The translations under genes and the position numbers were made by a program. Of a DNA stretch of 64,000 bases, positions 42,264-52,155 are shown in pieces. The DNA comes from an uncultured Lachnospiraceae bacterium (GTDB lineage Bacteria > Bacillota > Clostridia > Lachnospirales > Lachnospiraceae). Under the pieces are notes generated by a model. That model was not told the origin of the DNA. It worked only from the letters and a program-made list of their open reading frames with translations, and made no database searches. Each line of letters begins with the position of its first letter. Positions within the stretch are counted from its first letter, which is position 1. The stretch is from positions 1-64,000 of the forward strand of contig OMZG01000005.1 of assembly GCA_900315505.1 (NCBI GenBank). The letters are read 5' to 3'.

Positions 42264-42267
42264 AAAA

Positions 42268-42302
42268 TCGAGCACTGGACAATTCATTTGTCCAGCGCTC
42301 GA
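42268..42302. terminator. Convergent terminator between rarA and the CHAP protein gene
   Basis: A 15-bp stem with one mismatch (TCGAGCACTGGACAA and its partner) has a five-base loop. The minus strand continues with ATTTTTTA, so it ends the CHAP protein transcript and may also serve rarA. Confidence 0.7.
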
Positions 42303-42310
42303 CGAAATCT

Positions 42311-43546
42311 TCATTTCTTTACCAGCTTCACCTTGCTGCTGAGACCTGCTGCCTTGAACAGCTTCCTGTACTTCGAATACTGCTTCTTAGGGACTGTGAT
42401 CTTATCTGACTTCGCAAGTCCCCTGAATGCGTTCTTCTTCACGGAGGTAATCTTCGTGGACTTTATCCCTATCTCTTCAAGCTTCTTACACTTAGTGAAT
42501 GCCTTTGCGCCTATTGTCGTAATGGTATATGTATAGCTTCCTCTCGTGAACTTCTCCGGGACCTCTATCTTCTCTGAAGCATCATCCGTACTCTTCACAT
42601 ACTCTGCCTTAACTGCCTTCTTCGATACTGACAGTACCTTGTACTCAGCCTTCTCATGGGTTATCTTATCCCCCTTCTCCGGGGCCTTCACCTTCTTGAG
42701 AAACTGCATCGAGACATAGCCCTTCACCTTATTATATGTGACATATGCCCATGAATCATCAGAGGTGCCGCTCGTCTTTGTGGCTGTGATGATGGTTCCC
42801 TTCGGGATACTGCCAAGAGATGCCGCTGATGTGCCCGCTGTCTTTCTGATAGTAAGCGGCGAGGAATTCGTCGTGACCTCGTAGTCACCTGCGCCCTTCC
42901 TGGTAAACTTCTGCTCTTTCTTCTCTGGCTCCGGGGTCGGGGTCGGATTCGGGGTTGGAGTAGGTTTCGGAGTAGGGGTCGGGGTTGGCGTCGGAGCAGG
43001 TGTAGGCGTGATAGCGCCGTTATATGCCGGGCGCACATACTTCCTTATCACCGCTCCGCTCGCGAGAGAATGACCGTGGGTATCCTTATATACCCCCTTC
43101 ACCATTGAGACCTTGCTGCTGTAATTTCCTTCTACTGACTGCTGTGCATCGACCATGAGTCCCACATGCACATATCCATCTGTGCTGCAGTAGTAGAATA
43201 CGAGATCGCCCTTCTGCGGGATCGCAACCTCCGTACCTCCTGCCGCCAGGACTGCATTATACAGCGATGACACCTTGCCATTCAGCGGTATGGCATCCGA
43301 TGCTCCTGCAAGTATCGCACAGTCACACACGAAGTCCGCACACCAGCTCTCCGTATATCCGAAGTCCGCTTTCTTCTTTCCGAGCTGGGCGATACCTATA
43401 TTCACTATATCCGTCGCCTTGTCTCCGGTCTTCACATACAGGCCCGAATACTTATCCGGATGGCTCTGCGTCGCCTCAGCCGGCACGCACACATATGAAA
43501 TTAAGATAATAACGCTGCACAGAGCAGCAAGTAATCTTTTGCGCAT
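42311..43546 (-). CDS. Secreted CHAP-like hydrolase with SH3 and BspA-type LRR segments
   Basis: The 411-residue protein has a signal peptide (1-25). A CHAP/NlpC-type catalytic domain follows (about 35-165), with Cys in ESWCADFVCDC and His in GYVHVGLMV. A linker of Thr-Pro repeats spans about 175-205. A bacterial SH3 domain (about 215-285) has LTIRKTAGTSAASLGSIPKG. The C-terminal leucine-rich segment (about 330-410) has ITTIGAKAFTKCKKLEEIGI. It probably cleaves peptidoglycan cross-bridges or stems outside the cell. The combination of wall-binding SH3 with a BspA-like adhesin tail is unusual. Confidence 0.82.
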   Translation of the reverse strand: MRKRLLAALCSVIILISYVCVPAEATQSHPDKYSGLYVKTGDKATDIVNIGIAQLGKKKADFGYTESWCADFVCDCAILAGASDAIPLNGKVSSLYNAVLAAGGTEVAIPQKGDLVFYYCSTDGYVHVGLMVDAQQSVEGNYSSKVSMVKGVYKDTHGHSLASGAVIRKYVRPAYNGAITPTPAPTPTPTPTPKPTPTPNPTPTPEPEKKEQKFTRKGAGDYEVTTNSSPLTIRKTAGTSAASLGSIPKGTIITATKTSGTSDDSWAYVTYNKVKGYVSMQFLKKVKAPEKGDKITHEKAEYKVLSVSKKAVKAEYVKSTDDASEKIEVPEKFTRGSYTYTITTIGAKAFTKCKKLEEIGIKSTKITSVKKNAFRGLAKSDKITVPKKQYSKYRKLFKAAGLSSKVKLVKK

Positions 43547-43593
43547 ATGAGCATTATAACACGATTCTGTCAGAAATCATATCTCAATGTAAC

Positions 43594-43617
43594 AAAAAAG
43601 GGCCTCGCGGCCCTTTT
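43594..43617 (-). terminator. Terminator of the SBP-MCP-SBP operon
   Basis: AAAGGGCC/GGCCCTTT with a four-base loop is followed by a T-run on the minus strand, overlapping the end of the last gene. Confidence 0.75.
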
Positions 43618-44852
43618 CATTCTTCTATTCTTGTTGTGTTGCTGCCGGGCTTGTAGGACTTCATGAATGCGCTATAGTCGTGGAAGGATTTCCCGAAGGT
43701 AAGGCCCAGGGCGTCGGCATAGGACTTGTTGTACAGCTTCACGAAGGAGGTCCTGAACCTGTACTGATACTGCATGTCTGAAGGCTTCTCGCCATTCACA
43801 AGTATCTGATAGACCATCTTGCCGGCCTGATAGCCGGTGTCGTACGGGTCGCTCCAGAGAGTTACGAGAGTCTCACGGCCGGTAATATCATCTCCGCCAA
43901 AGGTCGATACACCGGCCTTCTTTGCAGCGGATACAATGTCAGAAATCTTCGAATCCAGAGAACCGCCTGCTATATACAGCGCATCATTGTCCTTCACGGC
44001 GGACTGGATCACCTTGTCATCCGGGGCATCGAGCAGGGACTTCCTTGAATTCTTCTCCCACTCGAGAAGCTTCGCATTCTCATAATCAGGATGCACATGC
44101 TTCGCAAATCCCTCTGACATCTGCGGAACAGTCGGATCGATATCATCAGAATTCCGGATGGAATTGAGAAGAGTCGTAGAACTCGTGTCAGTGCTTTCAG
44201 TCATCAGTGACTTGTACAGCATGCTCGGAAGAATGTACTCGCGGTACTCAATGCCGGCCTGTGTCAGAAAAGCCTCGAGAGTCCTGTCAACCTTCACTGT
44301 ATCAGTATCATCCGGTGAATACATGATCCCGACAGACCTCAGATTCGGAGTAGCCTCGATGAGCTCCGACAGCTGATCGCTCACATATGGATTCGAGCTG
44401 ATGCCGGTCACATTGATACCGGTCGTCCGCTCGCTTGTGTCTTCCTTCTCTTCGACACCGGTAGCGCGGAGAATGTCCTGTACATTCACGGAGACAAGTG
44501 AGGTATTCTCATCATCCTTCACCATTGAATACGCAGATGACAGAGCCGACTCACTCTCAGTCAGAATGACAGGAGTCTGCTCATCAAGCAGGTCACCCAC
44601 GGCATCAGGATAATCACCGTCAGATACGCTCTTTGATATCACATTCACATGCTTCTCACCGAAGGTATCATCAAGAGCATCCCTGAATCCCTGCTCGAGA
44701 TATGTATTGCCGGTCTCAGAAATGATGCCTACATTATACACGGTATCATCGTCATCCTTCGGCTGCTTGTAGCCGGTGCTCTTACCACACCCTCCGAGAA
44801 CTAAGGCAGTCACAAGCGCGGCATTAAATATTGGTAAAAATCGACGTTTCAT
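43617..44852 (-). CDS. ABC_sub_bind (PF04392) type solute-binding lipoprotein
   Basis: This 411-residue protein has a lipobox LVLGGCG near residue 22. Two periplasmic-binding lobes follow: [22 protein letters not shown] starts the first (about 39-150) and [14 protein letters not shown] the second (about 170-400). The plan fits the PF04392/TrpX-like family, whose ligands include aromatic amino acids. An insert of polar sequence near 210-270 separates the lobes. Its first 29 bases overlap the chemoreceptor gene, with AAAGGA inside that gene as ribosome site. No permease or ATPase gene is present. Confidence 0.82.
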   Translation of the reverse strand: MKRRFLPIFNAALVTALVLGGCGKSTGYKQPKDDDDTVYNVGIISETGNTYLEQGFRDALDDTFGEKHVNVISKSVSDGDYPDAVGDLLDEQTPVILTESESALSSAYSMVKDDENTSLVSVNVQDILRATGVEEKEDTSERTTGINVTGISSNPYVSDQLSELIEATPNLRSVGIMYSPDDTDTVKVDRTLEAFLTQAGIEYREYILPSMLYKSLMTESTDTSSTTLLNSIRNSDDIDPTVPQMSEGFAKHVHPDYENAKLLEWEKNSRKSLLDAPDDKVIQSAVKDNDALYIAGGSLDSKISDIVSAAKKAGVSTFGGDDITGRETLVTLWSDPYDTGYQAGKMVYQILVNGEKPSDMQYQYRFRTSFVKLYNKSYADALGLTFGKSFHDYSAFMKSYKPGSNTTRIEE

Positions 44853-46578
44853 CCTTCAGATCCTTTGCTATCCTCTGGTTCTCATCCATACGCTGGGTAA
44901 TGGAATCCATATCATTGACAAGTACCTGGGTGGAGTCTGCGGCTCCGGATACTCCCTGTGCTCCCTCAGTGATGGAATGAGAAATGCTTCCGATAGAATC
45001 GGCAATCTCCGATGTCAGATTCTGAAGCTCACTCGTGGACTGAGCAAACTCATTCATCATACTCTCGATATAGGTGGCATTCTGCTTGTATCTGTCAGAA
45101 TCCTCCACGAAATCACGGAACTCCGGCATGATCGATTCATTGATATATGATACAAGACTCTGCGAGTGATCAGAGAGGTTGTGAACCGCCTCAGTGATCA
45201 CGTCATTGATCTTCTGGATATTGGAGGCAGCCTCACGGCTTGAATCCGACAGATGAGAGATCTCTTCAGCCACGACAGCGAATCCACGTCCGGCCTCTCC
45301 GGCTCTTGCAGCCTCGATAGAAGCATTCAGTGACAGCAGGTTCGTCTGGCTCGCAATAGACAGAATGTCGCCTGACAGCTTATTGACCTCATCAACACTC
45401 TTCGATTCCTCTATAGCCTGGTTCAGGACCTCCACGATTTCCGTCACCTTGGCATTAGTATCGTTCATATTGTTCTGGGCCTTTGAAGCCATATCAGCGG
45501 CCTGTTCCTTCATCTGACCGAGATAACCATTGATCTCGGTAGACTTCTCAGCTATATTATTTACCTTCTCAGACACATCAGAGGCGTTGCCACTGATAGC
45601 AGCTGCATTGCTCTCGACCTCCTGCATGGTAGCAGAAAGCTCCTCAGTCACGGCCGACAGATCAGATGCAGAGCCATTCGAGGTCTTCACGGAACCGAGC
45701 ACCTCGGATACGACATCCTCCATCTTGTCTGAATTCGTAGTGATCACAAAGAAAATTTTCTGCAGCTTCTCAAGGAAACGGTTGATACCCATTCCAAGTC
45801 TGCCGATCTCATTGTGACTTGACACGGTAACCCTCGATGTCAGGTCTCCATGACCCTCATCAATTCCCTTTATAATACCATGAAGCTCCTTCTCAGTCGA
45901 AAGAAGCGGCCTGACCACATATACCATTACTATATACAGAGCTGAAAGCATTCCTGCAATCGAAATTAAAATGGCAACGGCATTGAATATCGATGTCCTC
46001 CTGATCACCCGGTTCAGGTCATCCCTTCTAACGATAGCATCCTTCTCAGTGCTGTCGGTCAGCTGTGAGATTGTAGCAGTCATGGTCTCCGAGGCCTTCT
46101 TCACCTGATTATTTGCCAGCTTGTACGCAGTAGCATTGTCTGAATTAGCCGAAGCGGCAGTCAGCAGATTTACCGACTTCTTCATTTCTACATACTGGGT
46201 GATCAGCTCATTCACCTGAGACTGCTCTGTCGGAGTCACAGCCTTCTGCTGCGCATTCGTCAGACTCTTCTCGAGAGAGGCTTCACTCTCACGGATGCCA
46301 TTGACCATCCCGACCTTCGTCGAAAAATCGGTTGCTACTATGTGTGACAGTGCTTCCTGATAGATATTATGTGAATAACGCTCAATCTCTGTCAGATCCT
46401 CGATGCTGTTCAGAGAATCCTCGGCAATCCTCGATGATGATTCCCTTATGCTGTACAGACTCGATGAGCTGACCAGATTTGACAGGATAGCGATAATTCC
46501 GATCAGTGCCACAGGAACCAGAACTATTGTCCTGATGCTCATTCTGTCATGAATTGATGTGTGCTTTATCTTTTCCAT
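44824..46578 (-). CDS. Methyl-accepting chemotaxis protein
   Basis: This 584-residue transmembrane receptor has TM1 (about 15-37), a helical extracellular sensor of four-helix-bundle type (about 38-200), TM2 (about 200-225), a HAMP domain (about 226-280) and a cytoplasmic signalling coiled coil. The conserved tip is [20 protein letters not shown] near residue 405, continuing [11 protein letters not shown]. It signals to CheA/CheW. It sits between two solute-binding lipoprotein genes, ten bases after one and overlapping the other, so it probably reads ligand-loaded binding proteins. No other chemotaxis gene is in the window. Confidence 0.93.
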   Translation of the reverse strand: MEKIKHTSIHDRMSIRTIVLVPVALIGIIAILSNLVSSSSLYSIRESSSRIAEDSLNSIEDLTEIERYSHNIYQEALSHIVATDFSTKVGMVNGIRESEASLEKSLTNAQQKAVTPTEQSQVNELITQYVEMKKSVNLLTAASANSDNATAYKLANNQVKKASETMTATISQLTDSTEKDAIVRRDDLNRVIRRTSIFNAVAILISIAGMLSALYIVMVYVVRPLLSTEKELHGIIKGIDEGHGDLTSRVTVSSHNEIGRLGMGINRFLEKLQKIFFVITTNSDKMEDVVSEVLGSVKTSNGSASDLSAVTEELSATMQEVESNAAAISGNASDVSEKVNNIAEKSTEINGYLGQMKEQAADMASKAQNNMNDTNAKVTEIVEVLNQAIEESKSVDEVNKLSGDILSIASQTNLLSLNASIEAARAGEAGRGFAVVAEEISHLSDSSREAASNIQKINDVITEAVHNLSDHSQSLVSYINESIMPEFRDFVEDSDRYKQNATYIESMMNEFAQSTSELQNLTSEIADSIGSISHSITEGAQGVSGAADSTQVLVNDMDSITQRMDENQRIAKDLKDETSIFTNI

Positions 46579-46588
46579 GATACGCTCC

Positions 46589-47851
46589 TTATTCCGTAAC
46601 TGCCGCAGTGATCTGCTTCACGAGATCGTTGAGTCGTTTCTGTGTAGGCTTCGTACCATTCACAAGCTCCGTGCCGAAGGCAAAGGATGGATCCCAGAAC
46701 CTCTGTCCGAGTCTCTGGAGAGACGAATTCTCTGACTGGGCGAGAAGAGCCTGAATAGCTACGGATGCCTTCACCTCTGAAGAATCAGCAGCCTTCTTAT
46801 TCGAAGGGCCCTGGCCACGCTTCTCAAAACGCAGTGTCTGGCTGGCCTCATTCGTCATATATGCAGCAAACTTATCGGCCCAGTCCTTCTTTGCTGAGAA
46901 GCTGTTCACACCGACCATCTTGTATCCGGCGTATGAAGCCATCTGGATCTGCCTGCCTGCGCAGGTATATGTAGGAAGCTTCGTGGCTCCGAGATTATCT
47001 CCCCATGCGGTCTGCATATCGGTAGACAGCCAGGTACCGCTGATACCGGCTACTACTGAACCGTCCCTGGCACCGGCCTTCAGCATATCATCGCCACCAG
47101 CCTCGAATCCGGGATTGTGAGCTATATCATAGATGGCATTTGCTACATCCATGCCTGTAGGATCGTTCTTTGTCGAATTCCAGTCACAGACATTCGTCAG
47201 GCCGTCATCCGCAAGGCCAAGCTTCAGTCCGGTCTTGCCGTAGAATGAGTACAAATACCAGCCACTGGTGATATCCATGGTGATCTTCTTGCCGGCAGCG
47301 GCAGCCTTCTTCATCATGCCATCGAGAGTCTTGAGATCCGACTCATCAAAAAATGACTTGTCATAATATAGGAAATAACCATTATCCGCAGTCATCGGAT
47401 AGGCATACATTTTCTTATCTATAGTAGCTGCATCAACTGCAGCGTCGAGATTATCTGACTTCGCGTTCTTGTCAGTAACCTCCGTGAGGATGCCTGAAGC
47501 TGCAAGCGCACTCAGCTGGTCATCGGCAAATGTAAATACATCCGGGGCCGAGTTCACATCCGAGAGAATCCGGTTCTTCGCATCGGACTCACCGATGACA
47601 ACAGGCTTCACGGTGTAAGGGAAGTCCGGATTGTCCTTCTTGAAATTATCTGCTATGGTCTTCAGGACTGCTACATCGTCCTCGGCCCCGACCGAAACGG
47701 TGAGGTCCTTTGATGCATCACCTGATGCTGTTGAAAAGTCTGGTGCAGCTGTCTGCCCGCCCCTTGCCTTTGGCGTGCCCCTGCCTGCACAACCGGTAAG
47801 AAGCATTGCAGCGATCACCGGCACAATAAGAAAGTTTGTGCGAAAACGCAT
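46589..47851 (-). CDS. Family 1 (sugar-type) extracellular solute-binding lipoprotein
   Basis: The 420-residue protein has a lipobox MLLTGCAG near residue 21 and the fold of maltose-type binding proteins: [20 protein letters not shown] begins the first lobe, [18 protein letters not shown] lies near 103, and aromatic residues line the cleft ([20 protein letters not shown]). It ends [19 protein letters not shown], as in maltose/maltodextrin-binding relatives. AAGGAGG precedes the ATG. It is the first gene of a three-gene unit with the chemoreceptor. There is no permease gene beside it. Confidence 0.88.
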   Translation of the reverse strand: MRFRTNFLIVPVIAAMLLTGCAGRGTPKARGGQTAAPDFSTASGDASKDLTVSVGAEDDVAVLKTIADNFKKDNPDFPYTVKPVVIGESDAKNRILSDVNSAPDVFTFADDQLSALAASGILTEVTDKNAKSDNLDAAVDAATIDKKMYAYPMTADNGYFLYYDKSFFDESDLKTLDGMMKKAAAAGKKITMDITSGWYLYSFYGKTGLKLGLADDGLTNVCDWNSTKNDPTGMDVANAIYDIAHNPGFEAGGDDMLKAGARDGSVVAGISGTWLSTDMQTAWGDNLGATKLPTYTCAGRQIQMASYAGYKMVGVNSFSAKKDWADKFAAYMTNEASQTLRFEKRGQGPSNKKAADSSEVKASVAIQALLAQSENSSLQRLGQRFWDPSFAFGTELVNGTKPTQKRLNDLVKQITAAVTE

Positions 47852-48099
47852 AATTTTCTTTTCCTCCTTACAAATTCTTTATTTGCGTTCTTTAATATAT
47901 CACAAAAAATTATCTTTTTGTAGAGATATTTTCTTATTTTTATATAAATTTCTCTTGAAAAACTCTTGAAGGATTCCGCGGAGATTTCACACAATTTCAC
48001 CAATGAATCAGTAAAATCAGTAAAAAAATATGTTAATTACTGCCAATATGTGTTACATTATTTTTACAACAATTTGATATTGAAAGGAATGGTTATTTT

Positions 48100-50865
48100 T
48101 TGAAAGAAAGAAGGATAACGGCTGCGATCCTTGCAGCTGTGATGACAGTCAGTGCATTTGGAACCAGCGGACTTTTCCAGACAAGGGTCTCCAGGGAAAT
48201 AACAGCAGAAGCAGCGACCGACCCGTACGGTACCCCGTATGATCCGGTGGTCGTTGATGAAAATGATACAATAATCGTCGTAGACCCGGGCCACGGCGGC
48301 TCTGACAGTGGCGCAGTCGGCAATGGCTTCAAGGAAAAAAATCTGAATCTCGCCATTGCCACAGCACTCAGGGACAGACTCGAGCAGTACCGCAATGTAA
48401 AGGTATATATGACGCGATACGAGGACTACTATGTAGGACTCACCGCTCGTACCGACTATGCAGCCTCAGTAAAGGCTGATGCCTTCGTGTCAGTTCACCT
48501 GAACTCCGCCAATGCCTCGGCCCACGGCGCAGAGGTCTGGTACCCGAACAGCAGCTACGATACGAATGTATATAATACAGGTAAGAATATGGCTGCCAAG
48601 GTCCTCGCAGGCCTTGTAAATATGGGACTTATGAGCCGCGGCTATTCATACAAGAATTCAAAGGCAGGGTCTAAGTACCCGGACGGCAGCACTGCTGATT
48701 ACTATGCAGTCATCCGTGGATCAAAGCAGCATCACATCCCGGGAATCATCATCGAGGGTGCATTCATCTCGAATAAGAGCGATGTGAGCAATTACCTCAA
48801 TTCCGATGAGAAGACCACTGCTATGGGCTCCACCGATGCAGATTCTATTGCAAAAGCCTTCAATCTGACGCTGAAGGATGGCACTGAGATGACCCCTGGT
48901 GTCACAAGGCTCACCTCGGCGAAGCTTACAGGTAAGGATACTGATATACAGGTGACCTGGAATCAGACAGCCAATGTCACTCAGTACGTAGTGTTCAGAA
49001 AGACCGGAGCCACCGGCAAGTGGAAGGAGATCGGCAGGACAGGCGATACGAGCTATACAGACACTACGCCTTCCTACGGAACTACCTATTACTATACAGT
49101 CATCGGACGTAATGACAGCGGCCGTGCTGAGAGCTACGATACTACAGGCCTCAATGTCACGACTCCTCGTGATGATGTGACACTCAGGTCCGCTACTGAC
49201 ACAGGCCTCTCCCGTGTCAAGGTGACCTGGGAAAAGAAGTCTGATGCGACCGGCTACAGAGTTTACCGCAAGACTACAGGTGGCAGCTTCAAAAAGATTG
49301 CTACCCTTCACAGCAATAAAGACTCATACACCGATGAGACTGCAGCAAAGAATACAAGCTATGAATACACAGTACGTGCATACACCAATGTCAATGGCGT
49401 AAATATCTGGAGCACCTGCAAGAAGCCAGGCGTGACTGTAAAGACTGATGGCGATTCTGCAGGCACCCTGACCTCACAGGCAGCTGCTGATAATAAGAGC
49501 ATCACCTTGGCCTGGCCGAAGTCAGCTGATTCTGATGTCACCTACCGTATCTATAAGAAGACTGACGACGGCAAATATACAAAGGTATTCCAGGCCGCTC
49601 CTGGTGCTGAGCTCAGATTCACCGATACTGATATAGCAGCCGGTACTACATACAAGTACAGACTCCGCTTCTACCGCAAGAATTCTGCGAAGAAGACATT
49701 CTGGAGCAGCTATTCGAATGTTGTGACATTCACGACTCCTGCCACTGCCACTGATACACCGACTACTGATGAGCATTCACAGACAGCCAATGTACAGAAG
49801 CCGGCTGCGGAGAAGACTCCTGCAGAGGTTTCTGCCGATATGAAAGGGGTAAAGGTCAGCTGGCGCAGCGCCTATACCTCCGTGAAATCATCCACTGACA
49901 AGACAGACTATGATTCTGACAGCAGGGACTATGTGACTCCTGCATCAGAGACCTCACTCACCCTTCACTGGACTCCGGTGAAGGATGTCACCGGATACCA
50001 GATCCTCGATGGCAATGGGAAGAGAATCACTTCGGTAAAGGGTGCCGGGCAGAATTCATATACAGTGACAGGCCTTAAGGCCCGCACCACCTATTCGTAT
50101 ATGATCCGTCCATTTAAGAGCTATCAGAAGAAAAATTATTTCGGCCAGAAGAGTGATGTGGCAAGTGGCACTACCGCCTATGTGATCAAGGGAAAGTCAG
50201 GCACGAATCCTGCACAGATGGCACGCTACTATAATTCCCGCATCACCTCCAAGAAGAGCCAGTATCCTACGGATGTTTACACAGCCTACGGCGCACCTAC
50301 GATCAATGATTTCACTCAGATCGTATATGATGAGGCAAATAAGGCAGGCATCAGGGCTGAGGTACTTTTCGCACAGATCTGCAAGGAGACGAACTACCTG
50401 ACCTTCGGTGGAGACGTATCTGCTGAGCAGTGCAACTTCGGCGGCATCGGTGCTACCGGCAATAAGAATCCGGGAATCGACTTCGTGAAATACGCTGAAT
50501 ACTACTACAGCGCACTTGGATACAGCACTCCTGATGAGGCCGTATCTAATGCCGTCAGAGTCGGTGTCCGTGCCCAGGCCGTCCATCTCGCTCTGTATGC
50601 ATCAAATGATGGAGATGCACCGAACTTTTTCAGTGTCACAGCCGTCAACAGCTATCCTAATATCGGCTCTGTCGTAATTCCTGATCCACGTGCCGGAAGC
50701 TGGCTCGTCGGCTACGCGCCGTATGTAGAATGGCTCGGAACCAAGGACAATTACTACACCACCGGCGAGACCGGAAGCCGTCCCTCCAGCAAGGGCTGGG
50801 CTACAGCCAATAACTACGGCTACAGTCTTGTATCAGACTACATCGAACCACTGCTCAGAAGTTAG
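48100..50865 (+). CDS. Bifunctional autolysin: amidase_3, FN3 repeats, glucosaminidase
   Basis: The 921-residue protein starts at TTG (48100), with AAAGGA 11 bases upstream. A signal peptide spans about 1-37. An N-acetylmuramoyl-L-alanine amidase domain (about 52-240) has zinc ligands in VDPGHGGSDSG, the Glu in FKEKNLN, His in FVSVHLNSA and the catalytic Glu in IIIEGAFISN. Three fibronectin III-like repeats follow (about 265-350, 355-450, 455-550), then a polar linker and a fourth (about 605-695). The last 200 residues resemble a glucosaminidase (AEVLFAQICKETNYLTFGG, NFGGIGATG). The enzyme would cut both stem peptides and glycan and probably separates daughter cells. Confidence 0.9.
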   Translation: MKERRITAAILAAVMTVSAFGTSGLFQTRVSREITAEAATDPYGTPYDPVVVDENDTIIVVDPGHGGSDSGAVGNGFKEKNLNLAIATALRDRLEQYRNVKVYMTRYEDYYVGLTARTDYAASVKADAFVSVHLNSANASAHGAEVWYPNSSYDTNVYNTGKNMAAKVLAGLVNMGLMSRGYSYKNSKAGSKYPDGSTADYYAVIRGSKQHHIPGIIIEGAFISNKSDVSNYLNSDEKTTAMGSTDADSIAKAFNLTLKDGTEMTPGVTRLTSAKLTGKDTDIQVTWNQTANVTQYVVFRKTGATGKWKEIGRTGDTSYTDTTPSYGTTYYYTVIGRNDSGRAESYDTTGLNVTTPRDDVTLRSATDTGLSRVKVTWEKKSDATGYRVYRKTTGGSFKKIATLHSNKDSYTDETAAKNTSYEYTVRAYTNVNGVNIWSTCKKPGVTVKTDGDSAGTLTSQAAADNKSITLAWPKSADSDVTYRIYKKTDDGKYTKVFQAAPGAELRFTDTDIAAGTTYKYRLRFYRKNSAKKTFWSSYSNVVTFTTPATATDTPTTDEHSQTANVQKPAAEKTPAEVSADMKGVKVSWRSAYTSVKSSTDKTDYDSDSRDYVTPASETSLTLHWTPVKDVTGYQILDGNGKRITSVKGAGQNSYTVTGLKARTTYSYMIRPFKSYQKKNYFGQKSDVASGTTAYVIKGKSGTNPAQMARYYNSRITSKKSQYPTDVYTAYGAPTINDFTQIVYDEANKAGIRAEVLFAQICKETNYLTFGGDVSAEQCNFGGIGATGNKNPGIDFVKYAEYYYSALGYSTPDEAVSNAVRVGVRAQAVHLALYASNDGDAPNFFSVTAVNSYPNIGSVVIPDPRAGSWLVGYAPYVEWLGTKDNYYTTGETGSRPSSKGWATANNYGYSLVSDYIEPLLRS

Positions 50866-50867
50866 GG

Positions 50868-50895
50868 GACAGGGGGACGGTTCTCCTGTCTTTTT
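50868..50895 (+). terminator. Terminator of the autolysin gene
   Basis: GACAGG and CCTGTC pair around an imperfect inner stem and are followed by TTTTTAAG. The GGGGACAGG start resembles the palindromic repeats at 36544 and 52085, so it may be a diverged copy. Confidence 0.6.
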
Positions 50896-50921
50896 AAGTA
50901 AATATTTTTAAGGAGTTGTAA

Positions 50922-52079
50922 ATGTTTTTTAAAAAATTAGCTGCCGGCATTCTTGCTGCAGCTATCGCCGTGACCTCAGTCACAGCAGTTGCAGTAACCA
51001 GAAATAATAAAACTGTCACCGCACAGGCCGCTGACGATACGGAAGTGCGTGGTGTATGGATGAGTGTATATGACTTTGCCGACAGGAATATCGGCCTGTA
51101 CACCGATGATGAGGATACATTCAGACAGAATGCCGCTGACTTCATCACTGACATGCAGGACTACCACCTGAATACGCTGTATTTCCAGGTGCGTGCGTTT
51201 GATGATGCAGCATGGAAGAGTAAGACTTTCCCGGCAATGACATACATCTCACCTTCTGCAAAGGCTCTTGGCTCCAAAAACAGCTCACGCAAGGCTTCAG
51301 GCACACTGAAATTCGATCCGCTGAAGGTCATGGTCGAAGAGGCTCACAAGCAGAATGTAGTGCTCATAGCATGGATGAATCCATACAGGATTAATTCACA
51401 ATATTATCTTAACCCGGCTTCATTATTGGCCAGAAACCGCGTCAATAAAGCTGTAAAGGAAGTAATGAAATATGATGTAGATGGAGTAGTCTTCGACGAT
51501 TACTTCTATCACGCTTCAACTGGTTACCGCAATTCGCGCAACGGAAGAACTATCCTGACCGCTGACAGGGCCGCAAAGCTTTCCAAGAGTACCAAGGCCA
51601 AAAATGTGAATAAGCTCATCAAAAAAGTCTACTCCACCGTGCACAAGGCTTGTAACAATGCCACCTTCGGTGTGGCTCCACAGGGAAACCTGACAAATGA
51701 TCAGGCAGCAGGAGCCGATGTGAATACCTGGGCCTCTAAGGATGGATACGTGGACTATATCATGCCTCAGATATACTGGACAGATGACTACGGTAAGAAG
51801 GGCGGAACTACAATGTTTACTGACCGCCTGAACCAGTTTACCGGCTCATCGGTCAATAAGAACGGCAAGGTAAAGTACATTGCTCTCGCCCTCTACAGAT
51901 GCGGCTACAATTTCAGCACTGACCACGGCTGGAAGAATTCAGACACGAATCTCGCCGAACAGTACGAGGCACTGAAGGAGGCCGGATGCACCGGATATTC
52001 ACTATTCTCCGCACATTTCCTGTATCTGGGGAAGGCCGATGATGAACTCGGATTCCTGAATGAATCTATTCTTCAATAA
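50922..52079 (+). CDS. GHL10 (DUF187, YngK-like) secreted glycosidase
   Basis: The 385-residue protein has a signal peptide (about 1-36), then a TIM-barrel with EVRGVWMSVYDFADR near residue 40, LNTLYFQVRAFDDAAW near 85, LIAWMNPYRINS near 148, DGVVFDDYFY near 188 with candidate acid residues, and DYIMPQIYWTDD near 278. The family is thought to act on peptidoglycan or other glycans. The downstream position behind an autolysin supports wall turnover. AAGGAG lies before the ATG. Confidence 0.87.
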   Translation: MFFKKLAAGILAAAIAVTSVTAVAVTRNNKTVTAQAADDTEVRGVWMSVYDFADRNIGLYTDDEDTFRQNAADFITDMQDYHLNTLYFQVRAFDDAAWKSKTFPAMTYISPSAKALGSKNSSRKASGTLKFDPLKVMVEEAHKQNVVLIAWMNPYRINSQYYLNPASLLARNRVNKAVKEVMKYDVDGVVFDDYFYHASTGYRNSRNGRTILTADRAAKLSKSTKAKNVNKLIKKVYSTVHKACNNATFGVAPQGNLTNDQAAGADVNTWASKDGYVDYIMPQIYWTDDYGKKGGTTMFTDRLNQFTGSSVNKNGKVKYIALALYRCGYNFSTDHGWKNSDTNLAEQYEALKEAGCTGYSLFSAHFLYLGKADDELGFLNESILQ

Positions 52080-52084
52080 ATAAG

Positions 52085-52114
52085 GTGAAAAAGGGGACAG
52101 GTCCCTTTTTCATC
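52085..52114. repeat. GGGACAGGTCCC-type palindromic repeat, copy B1
   Basis: It is an inverted copy of B2, ten bases away, just after the glycosidase stop codon. Its GGGGACAGGTCCC core is flanked by A-run and T-run. Confidence 0.75.
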
Positions 52115-52124
52115 CAATAAAAAA

Positions 52125-52155
52125 GATGAAAAAGGGACCTGTCCCCTTTTTCATC
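52125..52155. repeat. GGGACAGGTCCC-type palindromic repeat, copy B2
   Basis: This is the same 31-base unit as copy A (36544-36574), here facing B1. The stop codon of the TPR protein lies inside it. Confidence 0.75.

Noticed and set aside
42900..43015. Tandem DNA repeat as a mobile or regulatory element
   Set aside because: It encodes the Thr-Pro linker of the CHAP protein and stays in frame.
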